17,782 bases of DNA. Origin: Candidatus Zixiibacteriota bacterium (lineage in GTDB: Bacteria; Zixibacteria; MSB-5A5; GN15; JACZUZ01). The notes beneath the pieces were generated by a model. It was not told where the DNA came from. It did no database searches and was given only the letters and a program-made list of their open reading frames with translations. Of the stretch, positions 8,350-15,555 are shown one piece after another (the first letter of the stretch is position 1; each line of letters starts with the position of its first letter). The stretch spans positions 1 through 17,782 of the forward strand of contig JADFNA010000001.1 in the NCBI GenBank assembly GCA_022563625.1. Reading direction: 5' to 3'. Made by a program: the position numbers and the translations under genes.

Positions 8350-8359
8350 TCTCCTTCCA
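8350..8359 (-). promoter_or_regulatory. Shine-Dalgarno that sets the nuoA start
   Basis: On the minus strand the sequence reads GGAAGGAGAGAAGT-ATG. The AGGAG core (8355-8351) is 6 nt from the ATG at 8344. It is the best ribosome binding site in the window and favours the 120-residue NuoA over the upstream TTG. Confidence 0.8.
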
Positions 8360-8475
8360 GAGCATTCCAAAATCTTGCCGTCTCGGCCGCCGACAATTCC
8401 GGCGACTGATTGGCGTCAAATCTAGCGGTTTGCAACTCCTACGCAGTAAAAAAACGCCGCGAAACCACCCTAAAA

Positions 8476-8504
8476 ACGATAGCCCGATTGTCCGATTCTG
8501 TCAA
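8476..8504 (-). promoter_or_regulatory. Candidate sigma-70-type promoter for the nuo operon
   Basis: The minus strand reads TTGACA (8504-8499), a 17-nt spacer, then TATCGT (8481-8476). The -35 is a perfect consensus and the -10 matches 4 of 6 positions including the first three. The predicted start near 8469 would give a leader of about 125 nt before the nuoA ATG, containing the 8386-8406 hairpin. It is well placed in front of the first operon gene. The -10 is imperfect and the sigma factor preference of this organism is unknown. Confidence 0.45.
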
Positions 8505-8524
8505 GCCGACTTTGTGAATTTTTT

Positions 8525-8563
8525 ATCAAAGTGTGGTTCTGCTTAGAACAACTTAACTTTGAT
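8525..8563. repeat. Inverted repeat / long imperfect stem-loop upstream of the nuo promoter
   Basis: ATCAAAGT (8525-8532) pairs perfectly with ACTTTGAT (8556-8563), an 8-bp stem. After a 3-nt bulge (8553-8555) the helix continues with G8533-C8552 and T8534-A8551, one G/A mismatch, then GTTCT (8536-8540) with AGAAC (8545-8549), closing a GCTT tetraloop. The element lies about 20 bp upstream of the candidate -35. It is flanked by T6 on the plus-strand 5' side (A-run on the minus 3' side), so it is not a standard terminator for minus-strand transcripts. It could be an operator, a plus-direction terminator with a short T tail, or chance. Confidence 0.5.
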
Positions 8564-8606
8564 TTTGGCAGGCCGTCGAAAAAATTAGTCAAAGAGGTAA
8601 GCTAAT

Positions 8607-8693
8607 ATGCATCAACGTGTTATAGGCGGTAGTCACGTCTTAACCGGAGATTATTCAGTACACTTGCGGGCTAATAAATACAGAATGGTATAG
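8607..8693 (+). CDS. Possible 28-residue small protein (doubtful)
   Basis: An ATG ORF of 28 codons on the plus strand ends in TAG just before the stop of the convergent PHP gene. It is preceded by AGAGGT with 8 nt to the ATG, a plausible Shine-Dalgarno. The product (MHQRVIGGSHVLTGDY... ending KYRMV) is not recognised, is not hydrophobic and shows no motif. The purine stretch also forms the loop of the weak AT hairpin noted in this intergenic region. No good promoter is visible upstream. It may well be chance. Confidence 0.15.
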   Translation: MHQRVIGGSHVLTGDYSVHLRANKYRMV

Positions 8694-8696
8694 ATT

Positions 8697-9767
8697 TTAC
8701 ATTGCCTGATTCCCGCTTTCGATTCGAATATGGTTCGAAAAGATCCATCCTTTACCGCCCCGGCGCGCCTCGGCGCGATACAGACCTGGCCGGGTTATCG
8801 GAAAAACGGCGTGTAGCGCTGTCTGTGAAGCGCACTGTTCCCCATTTCGAATAAGTCTGATCTCTGCTAAACGGGGGACAGAAATTTCGAACCGGGCCTC
8901 TTCTTTGAGGATTAGCCGTTGGCCTGAAATGACCGTTTGGCCTGAACTGTGCGCCATAAACTGAAATCCGGATGCGTCTCCCCAGCGCCGATTGGAGAAA
9001 TACACGTTTGCCTCGCGCAGGCCGGCAAGTAATTGAGCGCGCGCAGTGTCATATGTTTCGTCAAGCGGTTCTTTGAGAACGACGTGTGTTTGCAGCGACC
9101 TGAAATGCACCTTATAGGGAAAGATTGTCAGTGTCTTGGGGCCAAGCCGATACGGGAATCCATGCGCATCCACACCGGCGACTCCTACCACCGGACGCTT
9201 CTGATTCACCTCATCCCAGCGCCTCAGACTCGCAGCCGGAGGGGCTTTCATGAACTTGCGCGGTGAAAACAACAAGGCCAGTTTTCCGATTATTCCGGCC
9301 TCCGCCAGGCGCTCCATCCATTCAGACATCTGATTCCATAGCTCAATGCCTGTGTAACCCTCAACCGACCAGTCATTCCATTCATAAGGCGGATAGGTCC
9401 CATGCTCAGAACGGACCTCGTCAGGATGGGCGATAATTCCAAGCGCGCCGTCTTCGAAGCCGGCGGCCACATATTCTCTGGCGCTGAACTTTGGATTATA
9501 GACAGCCGGCGAATCCAACAGCAGATAGTGGTTTTTGTCGGCCGGATCATTGTGTTCATAGCCGACAATGACCAACACATCACCGTGAAACCGCTCTTGC
9601 TTTTCGCGTGACTTGAGTGTCATGTGGTCGGTAAATATCAGATAGTCCAACCCCGCTTCCGAGGCGATTTCAGCGACCTCCTCATGTGGTTTGGTCCCAT
9701 CAGAGTCCGGCGTGTGCATATGCAAACATCCGGTCAGATGATAATATCCATACTTGTCCTGCTTCAT
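8697..9767 (-). CDS. PHP-domain metal-dependent phosphoesterase with C-terminal beta-domain
   Basis: A polymerase-and-histidinol-phosphatase (PHP) fold hydrolase of unknown substrate, predicted cytoplasmic because no signal peptide is seen. The trinuclear metal-site residues are visible: H16 and H18 ('CLHMHTPDSDG'), D47-H48 ('FTDHMT'), E71 ('VGYEHN'), H114 ('IIAHPDE'), and D200 with H202 ('GVDAHGF'). After about residue 265 the PHP fold gives way to a beta-rich tail with 'RLAEIRLIRNGE' and 'PGLYRAEARRGGKGWIFSNHI', a C-terminal module often seen on this subgroup of PHP proteins. The ATG overlaps the stop of the MFS transporter gene as ATGA, indicating coupled expression and suggesting that transporter and hydrolase act on related compounds (inference). 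It is one of two PHP genes in this gene run. Confidence 0.85.
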   Translation of the reverse strand: MKQDKYGYYHLTGCLHMHTPDSDGTKPHEEVAEIASEAGLDYLIFTDHMTLKSREKQERFHGDVLVIVGYEHNDPADKNHYLLLDSPAVYNPKFSAREYVAAGFEDGALGIIAHPDEVRSEHGTYPPYEWNDWSVEGYTGIELWNQMSEWMERLAEAGIIGKLALLFSPRKFMKAPPAASLRRWDEVNQKRPVVGVAGVDAHGFPYRLGPKTLTIFPYKVHFRSLQTHVVLKEPLDETYDTARAQLLAGLREANVYFSNRRWGDASGFQFMAHSSGQTVISGQRLILKEEARFEISVPRLAEIRLIRNGEQCASQTALHAVFPITRPGLYRAEARRGGKGWIFSNHIRIESGNQAM

Positions 9768-11215
9768 ATTTGATTCTTTCGCAGGGCCTGGTTGCGCTCG
9801 CGCGCCGCTTTGAGGAAAAACACCAACCCCAGCGCCACCAATAATGCCAGACTGGCGACCGAGACACGATATGGCAACTGTGTTTGTAGCGCCTCACTTA
9901 GCCCTAAAGCAGATGAAACTACCGGTCCTAACGGTCCGCTAGTCGAGAACAACCAGAAAAATAGCGCCCACCAGAGCGGCCCCACAACAGCGGCGCCTTT
10001 ACCGGTCAACGAATACAGTCCAAAGAACCGGCCGCGTTCGTCAGGGGGGGCAAATTCGCCCAGATAGGGCCGGTGCAGTGTCCACACCCCTCCCAGGCAA
10101 ATACCCGCGATGGCGCTCAGCGCCCAGTATGCCCACTCCTGGTTAGCCATGCCCAGAAGCGCCAGACACACAATCCAGCCCAGACCCACAGCCACAATCA
10201 TCTTCTCCAGTGAAACAAACACCGCAACCCGTCCCAGAACAAATGACCCCGCGACAGCCGCAACTGTTACAATCATGAGAAACACAGTGGTCTGTGTGTC
10301 ATTAAAACCAATCACAAACAAACAAAACACGCCGATGTTTATTATCACGGCGGTGATCGCGTTCTTGATCAGAAAATCAGCCACCAGGAACTTGAGCAGT
10401 CCGGGAAAGCGCTCAGTCTCGGCCAGCGTGGACCAGACCAGCTTGTAGGCCTCCTTGAGAGAGACTTTCTTTTGAGATACTGCCTTGAAAGATACTTTTT
10501 CGAGGGATTCTGCCTGTTGCGGCGCGAATTTGGTCCGCTCTTTAACAAATAGGAACAACGGGAGAGCGAATATCAAGAAAAGCGCGGCAGTTGGAAGATA
10601 CGCCCCTGCCCGCCCGGACCCTTCAAGAAAGGGGACCTCCAGGCCAAACAGATCACCCTCTACAAAGGGAAGAACAAACGCCAACCCGGCAATTGCGCCA
10701 ACATACCCCAGAGCTACACCGAAGCCGCTGATATATCGCGCCTGTTTGTCAGTATCGACGACAGAATACAACAGGGAGTTATAGAACACCATGCCCCCTT
10801 CATAGAAAAAGTTCGAGAGAGCGAAAAAAAGAATAATCAGCGCAAACATTGAAACCGGAAGAGAACTGAATATTGCAATTGAAAAAACGCACCCCAGCGT
10901 GAAAATCAGCAGATAGCGCTTTTTGCCTCCCGCCTGGTCCGACATCACACCCAGCGCCGGTGAGACAAGCGCCACCGCCAGCATGGACAGGGCAACCGAA
11001 AAATCGAAGGTATAGCCGGGACGACCGAGGTCTTCCACTACCCACGGCTTGAAATACCTCGAAACGATGTTCATCGAGAAAATGGTATTAGCGAAGTCAT
11101 ACAACGACCAGCCGACCACATCCCTGCGCATAAGCAGTGACCCTCCGATTGAGGCGCTATTAGCCAGCGGGGGTTGGGCGGGCTGTGCGTTTTGGCTGTC
11201 ACTCATATCTGGCAC
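9764..11215 (-). CDS. MFS transporter, UMF1/Atg22-like family
   Basis: A 483-residue inner-membrane transporter with about twelve hydrophobic segments. The start of the transport domain, 'GWSLYDFANTIFSMNI' (35-50), is diagnostic of the UMF1/Atg22-like branch of the major facilitator superfamily. 'SDQAGGKKRYL' follows TM2, matching the MFS loop 2-3 motif. A hydrophilic, Lys-rich central loop near residues 228-265 contains an imperfect internal repeat ('EKVSFK', 'KKVSLK'). The C-terminal half contains 'GGVWTLHRPYLGEFAPPDERGRFFGLY', typical for the family, split here as 'GVWTLHRPYLGEF' and 'PPDERGRFFGLY'. A GTG start (11213-11215) is chosen because AAGGA lies about 6 nt upstream; an ATG three codons later is possible. 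Substrate unknown; Atg22 relatives export amino acids from vacuoles, but bacterial members are not defined. Overlaps the downstream PHP gene by 4 nt. Confidence 0.85.
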   Translation of the reverse strand: MPDMSDSQNAQPAQPPLANSASIGGSLLMRRDVVGWSLYDFANTIFSMNIVSRYFKPWVVEDLGRPGYTFDFSVALSMLAVALVSPALGVMSDQAGGKKRYLLIFTLGCVFSIAIFSSLPVSMFALIILFFALSNFFYEGGMVFYNSLLYSVVDTDKQARYISGFGVALGYVGAIAGLAFVLPFVEGDLFGLEVPFLEGSGRAGAYLPTAALFLIFALPLFLFVKERTKFAPQQAESLEKVSFKAVSQKKVSLKEAYKLVWSTLAETERFPGLLKFLVADFLIKNAITAVIINIGVFCLFVIGFNDTQTTVFLMIVTVAAVAGSFVLGRVAVFVSLEKMIVAVGLGWIVCLALLGMANQEWAYWALSAIAGICLGGVWTLHRPYLGEFAPPDERGRFFGLYSLTGKGAAVVGPLWWALFFWLFSTSGPLGPVVSSALGLSEALQTQLPYRVSVASLALLVALGLVFFLKAARERNQALRKNQI

Positions 11216-11255
11216 AATTCTTCCTTACAAACCAGGATACTCCGCTTGATCAATG

Positions 11256-13292
11256 TTAATCAAGAAAATCCCAGGTAATCCAGTACCAACTGTAGCGGCC
11301 CGGAATTAGGAATTGTTCGCGCGCTTCATAGATACGGTTGAAAGAGTTTTCAAAAACGTAATGGAACCTGAACGACTTTATGCGCGCCGAGATTCGCGTA
11401 CTGGCAACAGGATCTTCACCCAGCAGGAAACTGTCAAGCCCGGTGTATGGCCCGGTCAGGGCCAACTCTCCATAGCCGCTTAAATACAAATCCAAAAACG
11501 GCAGATAGATATCGAGAGTCATTCCTGAAAACATGTTGTACTTTGGTGTGTAAGCGGGCGCGTCAGTTGATTCATAGCTGATAGAATACAGCGACCCTGA
11601 TCCAACCCAATGCAGCCAGTCGGTTAGCTCCAGATTAGACGCTGCTGTCAGACCGCCGAATCTCACATCCTCATTAATCGGCCGGAACTCTCTTCCGACC
11701 GGGAACTTTGCGAAACTGCGCCAGTTTATCCCATCGACAATAAATCCACCTGTGGCCGACAGGGAAATATTACTGGCGCCGGAACCCAGAGACAACTTTG
11801 CCGCGGCGGTATACTGGCGCTCCGGCTGCAAATCGGGGCTGCCGCGCTGGTCAATATCATCATCTCCGCCCAGCGCCACCGGTGATTCGAATCTCAGGTC
11901 AAGCTCATACTGCCGCGGGAACACCGGTGTGACACCAACTGCCACATCTATTCCGAGCGCGCCTTTGCGCTCGGTCCATCCGGCGTTGACGCGTGGCAGC
12001 GCGGAAAACCCGCCCGAGCCCGCCAGCCCTGCTTCGCCATACAGGCCCGGCCTTACATTACTGTCCTCGTCAGTGTGGTAAAGAAGCGCTTTGAATGAAA
12101 ACGCCCACTCGTTTCGGGAGTTCTTGACCGGCTCAAGCTCCAGTGTTGAGCGTGTGACACTGGCGGAGACGCTAATCATGGAATTATCGAAACGCTGGTC
12201 GCGAGTCATGCTGAAAGTATTCTTGGCCTGATTGGTATGCAGTTTGTACACATTGACATCTTCAAGAGTTGATTCTGAGCGCTGGTGGCGGAATTCGAAA
12301 GCGAATGTACTCTTGTCATTGGGAGTATGTTCCAGACGGCTGACAAAATCTCGATCGCGCCGACGTCTGCTGAAATCCTGCCGGGCGGTGATTGACCGAT
12401 AGAGATAATCTGCAATGCGGCGATACAGCCGCAGGGAATTGGTCAGGCGCCAGTGGCGGTCCAGCGGGGCCTCAAGCTCCCAGAACTGATGATAGGCGTC
12501 ATCTCTGCTGAGCAGCGCGAAGAAATCGGCTTTCCGATACCCGAGCGCGGCGGTGTAGGCAAATCCGTTGTCGAGCTTTTCGGTTAGAATCCCTTTGGTG
12601 TACGCATATCCAAACGTGCCTTTCTGGACCTCAAGCCGGGATTCAGCCAGATGGCCGCTGGCGCGCAGTTTTTGCATCCAGACACCGGCAACACCACTGT
12701 TCCCGCCCAGAAACGCGGCCTGCGGGCCGGTTATCGAATATACGTCACTGACCGACGCAGTTGGCGCGTCGTTGAAGTCCATCAGTCCGTCCTGCTCAGG
12801 CAGATGTTCGAGCGCCAGAAGATTGCGGCCGTCAAAGATCACAGAGGTTCTGGGTCCGGCCAGCCCGAACGGAGAGACCGTGTGGCGTATGGGCGTTGAC
12901 TGATAATCTACAGTGAAGAAACTTCGGTCAGCGCGCAGAAAATCTCCAGCGTCATGGTAAAAGGCGCGGTCAATTTGTGGCCGGGCGGACTGCTCACTGC
13001 GCAGGAGCAATGAAGCGGCAAGCATGTTAAAACGAAACGGTTCAATCGGCGGCAGTTTCTTATCTGCATCTAGAAGAAACTTATAAAACTCTGAACTGTC
13101 CGGCGCCGATGGGTCTAATAATGCTGAATCCAGCGTCGCGCTATCGGCGCTCAATGTATCTGCGGGATCAGGCGCTGTCTGCGCAAGAAGGTCCGGCGTG
13201 TGTATCAGCGTCAGAGCGCAAACAAGGACGGCATAGAAGCGCATCCGCGCTCGCAGGGCGCGAACGGTTGTCTGTGAGTTGCCGCCCGGCAT
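11256..13292 (-). CDS. TonB-dependent-receptor-like outer-membrane beta-barrel protein
   Basis: A 678-residue secreted protein with a signal peptide ('MRFYAVLVCALTLIHTPDLLAQ', M17 to about 38, split as 'MRFYAVLVCAL' and 'TLIHTPDLLAQ'). A short Asp/Ser/Ala-rich linker follows (about 40-68). A plug-like segment lies at about 110-205: 'GPRTSVIFDGRNLL', then 'VSDVYSITGPQAAFLGGNSG', resembling the receptor plug 'IEVLKGPxxxLYG'. The rest is alternating beta-strand sequence with 'GSPDLQPERQYTAAAKLSLG' near 490, typical of receptor extracellular loops, and an aromatic C-terminus ('YSWYWITWDFLD'), as expected for BAM-inserted barrels. No TonB box or carboxypeptidase-like domain is evident, so dependence on TonB is uncertain. 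It follows the metalloprotease gene by 4 nt. ATG at 13292 is used; M17 would begin right at the signal peptide, and neither has a clear Shine-Dalgarno. Confidence 0.75.
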   Translation of the reverse strand: MPGGNSQTTVRALRARMRFYAVLVCALTLIHTPDLLAQTAPDPADTLSADSATLDSALLDPSAPDSSEFYKFLLDADKKLPPIEPFRFNMLAASLLLRSEQSARPQIDRAFYHDAGDFLRADRSFFTVDYQSTPIRHTVSPFGLAGPRTSVIFDGRNLLALEHLPEQDGLMDFNDAPTASVSDVYSITGPQAAFLGGNSGVAGVWMQKLRASGHLAESRLEVQKGTFGYAYTKGILTEKLDNGFAYTAALGYRKADFFALLSRDDAYHQFWELEAPLDRHWRLTNSLRLYRRIADYLYRSITARQDFSRRRRDRDFVSRLEHTPNDKSTFAFEFRHQRSESTLEDVNVYKLHTNQAKNTFSMTRDQRFDNSMISVSASVTRSTLELEPVKNSRNEWAFSFKALLYHTDEDSNVRPGLYGEAGLAGSGGFSALPRVNAGWTERKGALGIDVAVGVTPVFPRQYELDLRFESPVALGGDDDIDQRGSPDLQPERQYTAAAKLSLGSGASNISLSATGGFIVDGINWRSFAKFPVGREFRPINEDVRFGGLTAASNLELTDWLHWVGSGSLYSISYESTDAPAYTPKYNMFSGMTLDIYLPFLDLYLSGYGELALTGPYTGLDSFLLGEDPVASTRISARIKSFRFHYVFENSFNRIYEAREQFLIPGRYSWYWITWDFLD

Positions 13293-13296
13293 GGGC

Positions 13297-15528
13297 CTAG
13301 CGAATGACGAGGATTTTTGACGTCTCTGATTGCAGAACCCGGCCGTCGGCCGAAAGCAATTGCAACAATAAAATATAGACTCCCGATGCTACCTCGCGGT
13401 CAGACTGGTTGCGCAAGTCCCAGATCACGCCAAGTTCCAGACCAACGCTTTCTTGGACAGGAAGATTGGCCCTCACTTTTTCACCGGACTCAGTCAGAAT
13501 AGTGACATCCAGAGCCAGCGGAGTTGAAGGCGGCTGTGCTATCGAGCGATCAAAGCCAATAGTCACAAAATTGTCACCCGGAGTTACGGGATTGGGGAAA
13601 CTGGAGAAAACACCGTAAGGCTGGGCGGTAGTTGCGATCACAGAGTCAGTCATGAGATAGAAAAAGTTGAATGGGGTCGTGCGCGAAACCTCATAGTTCG
13701 CGAAATTCGTGTCTGTTTGCGTGAAAATGAACACGGCTTCTTCAAAACTTCCCGGATCAGGCAGCTCAACCGAGGGATTTCGATTGGCCACAATTATTCG
13801 GAAACTGTCCTGTATTAAAGAGTCGAATTGAATTTCCACAAAATCGTGACAGCTAAATGAGTCGCGATACACCTGTGTGATTGAATCAAAATCAAACGGA
13901 TTCACAAGAATTGATGTATCCAGAAACACAGTATCTTCAGTTGCAATTGATACGAACGCGGTCCCGCTACGATTGGCGGGATAACCAATCAGCGCCAGCC
14001 TGGATTTTATGCCCGGAGGTGTAAACGTTGCTTTACCGGCGAAAAGACGAAAGCAACCATCGCCTACAGTATAAACATTTTTGAGCAGTGTGAACGTATG
14101 TGAATTTGACTCCGGTGGCGGTACCTGCGTATTGGTCAAAACAATCAATGGATAAGTAGTGTGTACTGTCGGGCTGGGAGCAGTTGTATCAGGATTTACG
14201 TCTGGTCTGGTTGTGTCAGTGATCTCCGGGAAAAACTCCGCCTCATCGAGTTTTCTACCCGGCGGGGCGAATTTCGCTTTGCTTCCGGTGAATGCCATGC
14301 GAATGGCGAACTCCTGGAAGGCCTTGCTGAAATCATATTCGCCACTGGTGTGGGCAATAAGCGCCGAGTCTATTGCGCGCAGAAAATCCGGCCCCTGCCG
14401 GCCACAGCCGCGCCAGATTCCAAGCTGCAAGTTTGGCCCGAATTCATCATTGAGAAACATCGCAAACACACCGTATGCATAGGCAAAGTCGGCATCCGGG
14501 CCGACGAAGCTGAATGTTTGCAGGGAACGATGAGGCTGGCGAAACAGGGTGGGATTAAATGTGTTATATAAATAGGCGTAATAATCATTGATCCCGTCAT
14601 AGATAAGCTCTTCCATCGAAACCGCGGACATTTCATACCAGTAAAACCTGTTCGGATTTCCGCCAAATTCGAATGCGTCAATACCAAAGTGAATGGCGTG
14701 GAAATATTCATGCGCAGCGGTGACACGCACGGCGTCAAGCGGCCGGGCCAAATAATCGTTGACAGCGCTGTAGCTCGGCTCGACATAGTCATTATCTATC
14801 TGTATGTACGACGTGAAAGATGAGAACGGATTGCCGGGTATGAAGTAATTCGGTACTTGTGTTTCGGAAAAAGTGATCCCAAAAAAGGAACCGTTCAGGT
14901 TGGGCATATAGATATCATACAGGCCGTTGGTATCGGCGACAAAATTGAAGATAGTGTCCGGCGGCGGGACAGGGTAGCCGAAATTCCCCGAAAGTGTGTC
15001 ACCCAGAATTCTGGTACGCACAGAATCAAATATCTCCGCGACCGCATTAACATAGTCCGGAACACCATCAGCGCCGGTCGCTCCCAGCGGGCCAATATTA
15101 TCTATACCGGCGTTCAGCGCTGCGTCAACGCCGCTTGTCGCATAATGAATTCTGAAGTTACCGCCCGGGCTGTCATAGTAAAATGGCAATGACGGACGGG
15201 CCAGCGCCCGGGCGGCTTCACGCCGAAGCGACGGCGAGAGTTCATGTTCTATTGCGCGGTACTGCAAAGCTACAGCGGAGCCGCACTTATATGCCCGTTC
15301 AGGTATGGGATAGGAGGACCCTCCCTGGCGCATGGATTTGAGCAATTCGATCAGCTCACGGCTTTGAACATCGCTGAGTGTTTTTTGCGCAATCGCAGCG
15401 CTGGCAGTAAACAACACACAGCATATCGCAAAAGCGCCTGCGAGGTAGATAAGAGTACGCACAGGTTCAGGGCGCCGAATAAACATCGGCCGCTTTACCG
15501 CCGGTATTTGAGACCTGATAGGTTTCAT
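13297..15528 (-). CDS. Secreted zinc metalloprotease (MXAN_6640-like) with C-terminal sorting/FlgD-like domain
   Basis: A 743-residue exported protein. An N-terminal hydrophobic stretch (about 24-47, ending 'ASAAIAQ') looks like a signal peptide after a basic 20-residue leader. The protease core has the gluzincin motif 'AAHEYFHAIHFG' (H273, E274, H277). About 20 residues on, 'WYEMSAVSMEELIYD' offers E299 or E306 as third zinc ligand, as in the MXAN_6640-type family (inferred by motif). The mature N-part has 'NFRIHYATSG' and 'GVPDYVNAVAEIFDS', usual before the zinc site in these proteins. The C-terminal ~100 residues carry 'FPNPVTPG', 'LDVTILTESGEKV' and 'WDLRNQSDREVASGVYIL', the type IX sorting/FlgD-like fold common in FCB-related phyla. 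It lies 27 nt after a PHP gene and 4 nt before the receptor-like barrel. No clear Shine-Dalgarno; start could be M15. Confidence 0.8.
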   Translation of the reverse strand: MKPIRSQIPAVKRPMFIRRPEPVRTLIYLAGAFAICCVLFTASAAIAQKTLSDVQSRELIELLKSMRQGGSSYPIPERAYKCGSAVALQYRAIEHELSPSLRREAARALARPSLPFYYDSPGGNFRIHYATSGVDAALNAGIDNIGPLGATGADGVPDYVNAVAEIFDSVRTRILGDTLSGNFGYPVPPPDTIFNFVADTNGLYDIYMPNLNGSFFGITFSETQVPNYFIPGNPFSSFTSYIQIDNDYVEPSYSAVNDYLARPLDAVRVTAAHEYFHAIHFGIDAFEFGGNPNRFYWYEMSAVSMEELIYDGINDYYAYLYNTFNPTLFRQPHRSLQTFSFVGPDADFAYAYGVFAMFLNDEFGPNLQLGIWRGCGRQGPDFLRAIDSALIAHTSGEYDFSKAFQEFAIRMAFTGSKAKFAPPGRKLDEAEFFPEITDTTRPDVNPDTTAPSPTVHTTYPLIVLTNTQVPPPESNSHTFTLLKNVYTVGDGCFRLFAGKATFTPPGIKSRLALIGYPANRSGTAFVSIATEDTVFLDTSILVNPFDFDSITQVYRDSFSCHDFVEIQFDSLIQDSFRIIVANRNPSVELPDPGSFEEAVFIFTQTDTNFANYEVSRTTPFNFFYLMTDSVIATTAQPYGVFSSFPNPVTPGDNFVTIGFDRSIAQPPSTPLALDVTILTESGEKVRANLPVQESVGLELGVIWDLRNQSDREVASGVYILLLQLLSADGRVLQSETSKILVIR

Positions 15529-15555
15529 CTTTTGTAGTTGTCGCTTTTGTCCGGC

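Larger units (their letters stand above)
8345..8696. other. Intergenic region between the PHP gene and nuoA, containing the presumed nuo control region
   Basis: This is the only stretch over 300 bp without a confident gene. Read on the minus strand from 8696 downward it holds, in order: a weak AT-rich hairpin with five T after it (ATTAG 8606-8602, CTAAT 8588-8584, T 8583-8579), too weak to call a terminator; a long imperfect stem-loop at 8563-8525; a sigma-70-type promoter candidate at 8504-8476; and a GC-rich leader hairpin (GTCGCCG 8406-8400 pairing with CGGCGGC 8392-8386, one G-U, 7-nt loop) just upstream of the nuoA Shine-Dalgarno. On the plus strand there is one 28-codon ORF (8607-8693). 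No tRNA-like or riboswitch pattern is recognised. The region separates two transcription units that run in the same direction. Confidence 0.6.

Noticed and set aside
8345..8419. Extended NuoA start (TTG at 8419)
   Set aside because: The extra 25 residues are Arg-rich and unlike NuoA, and the strong Shine-Dalgarno sits before the internal ATG at 8344.
8579..8606. Intrinsic terminator after the PHP gene (ATTAG/CTAAT plus five T)
   Set aside because: The stem is 5 bp with a single G-C pair and a 13-nt loop, too weak to call.
11245..11264. Inverted repeat CTTGAT...ATCAAG at the end of the receptor-like gene as a terminator
   Set aside because: The stem is only 6 bp, it overlaps the stop codon and no T-run follows on the minus strand.
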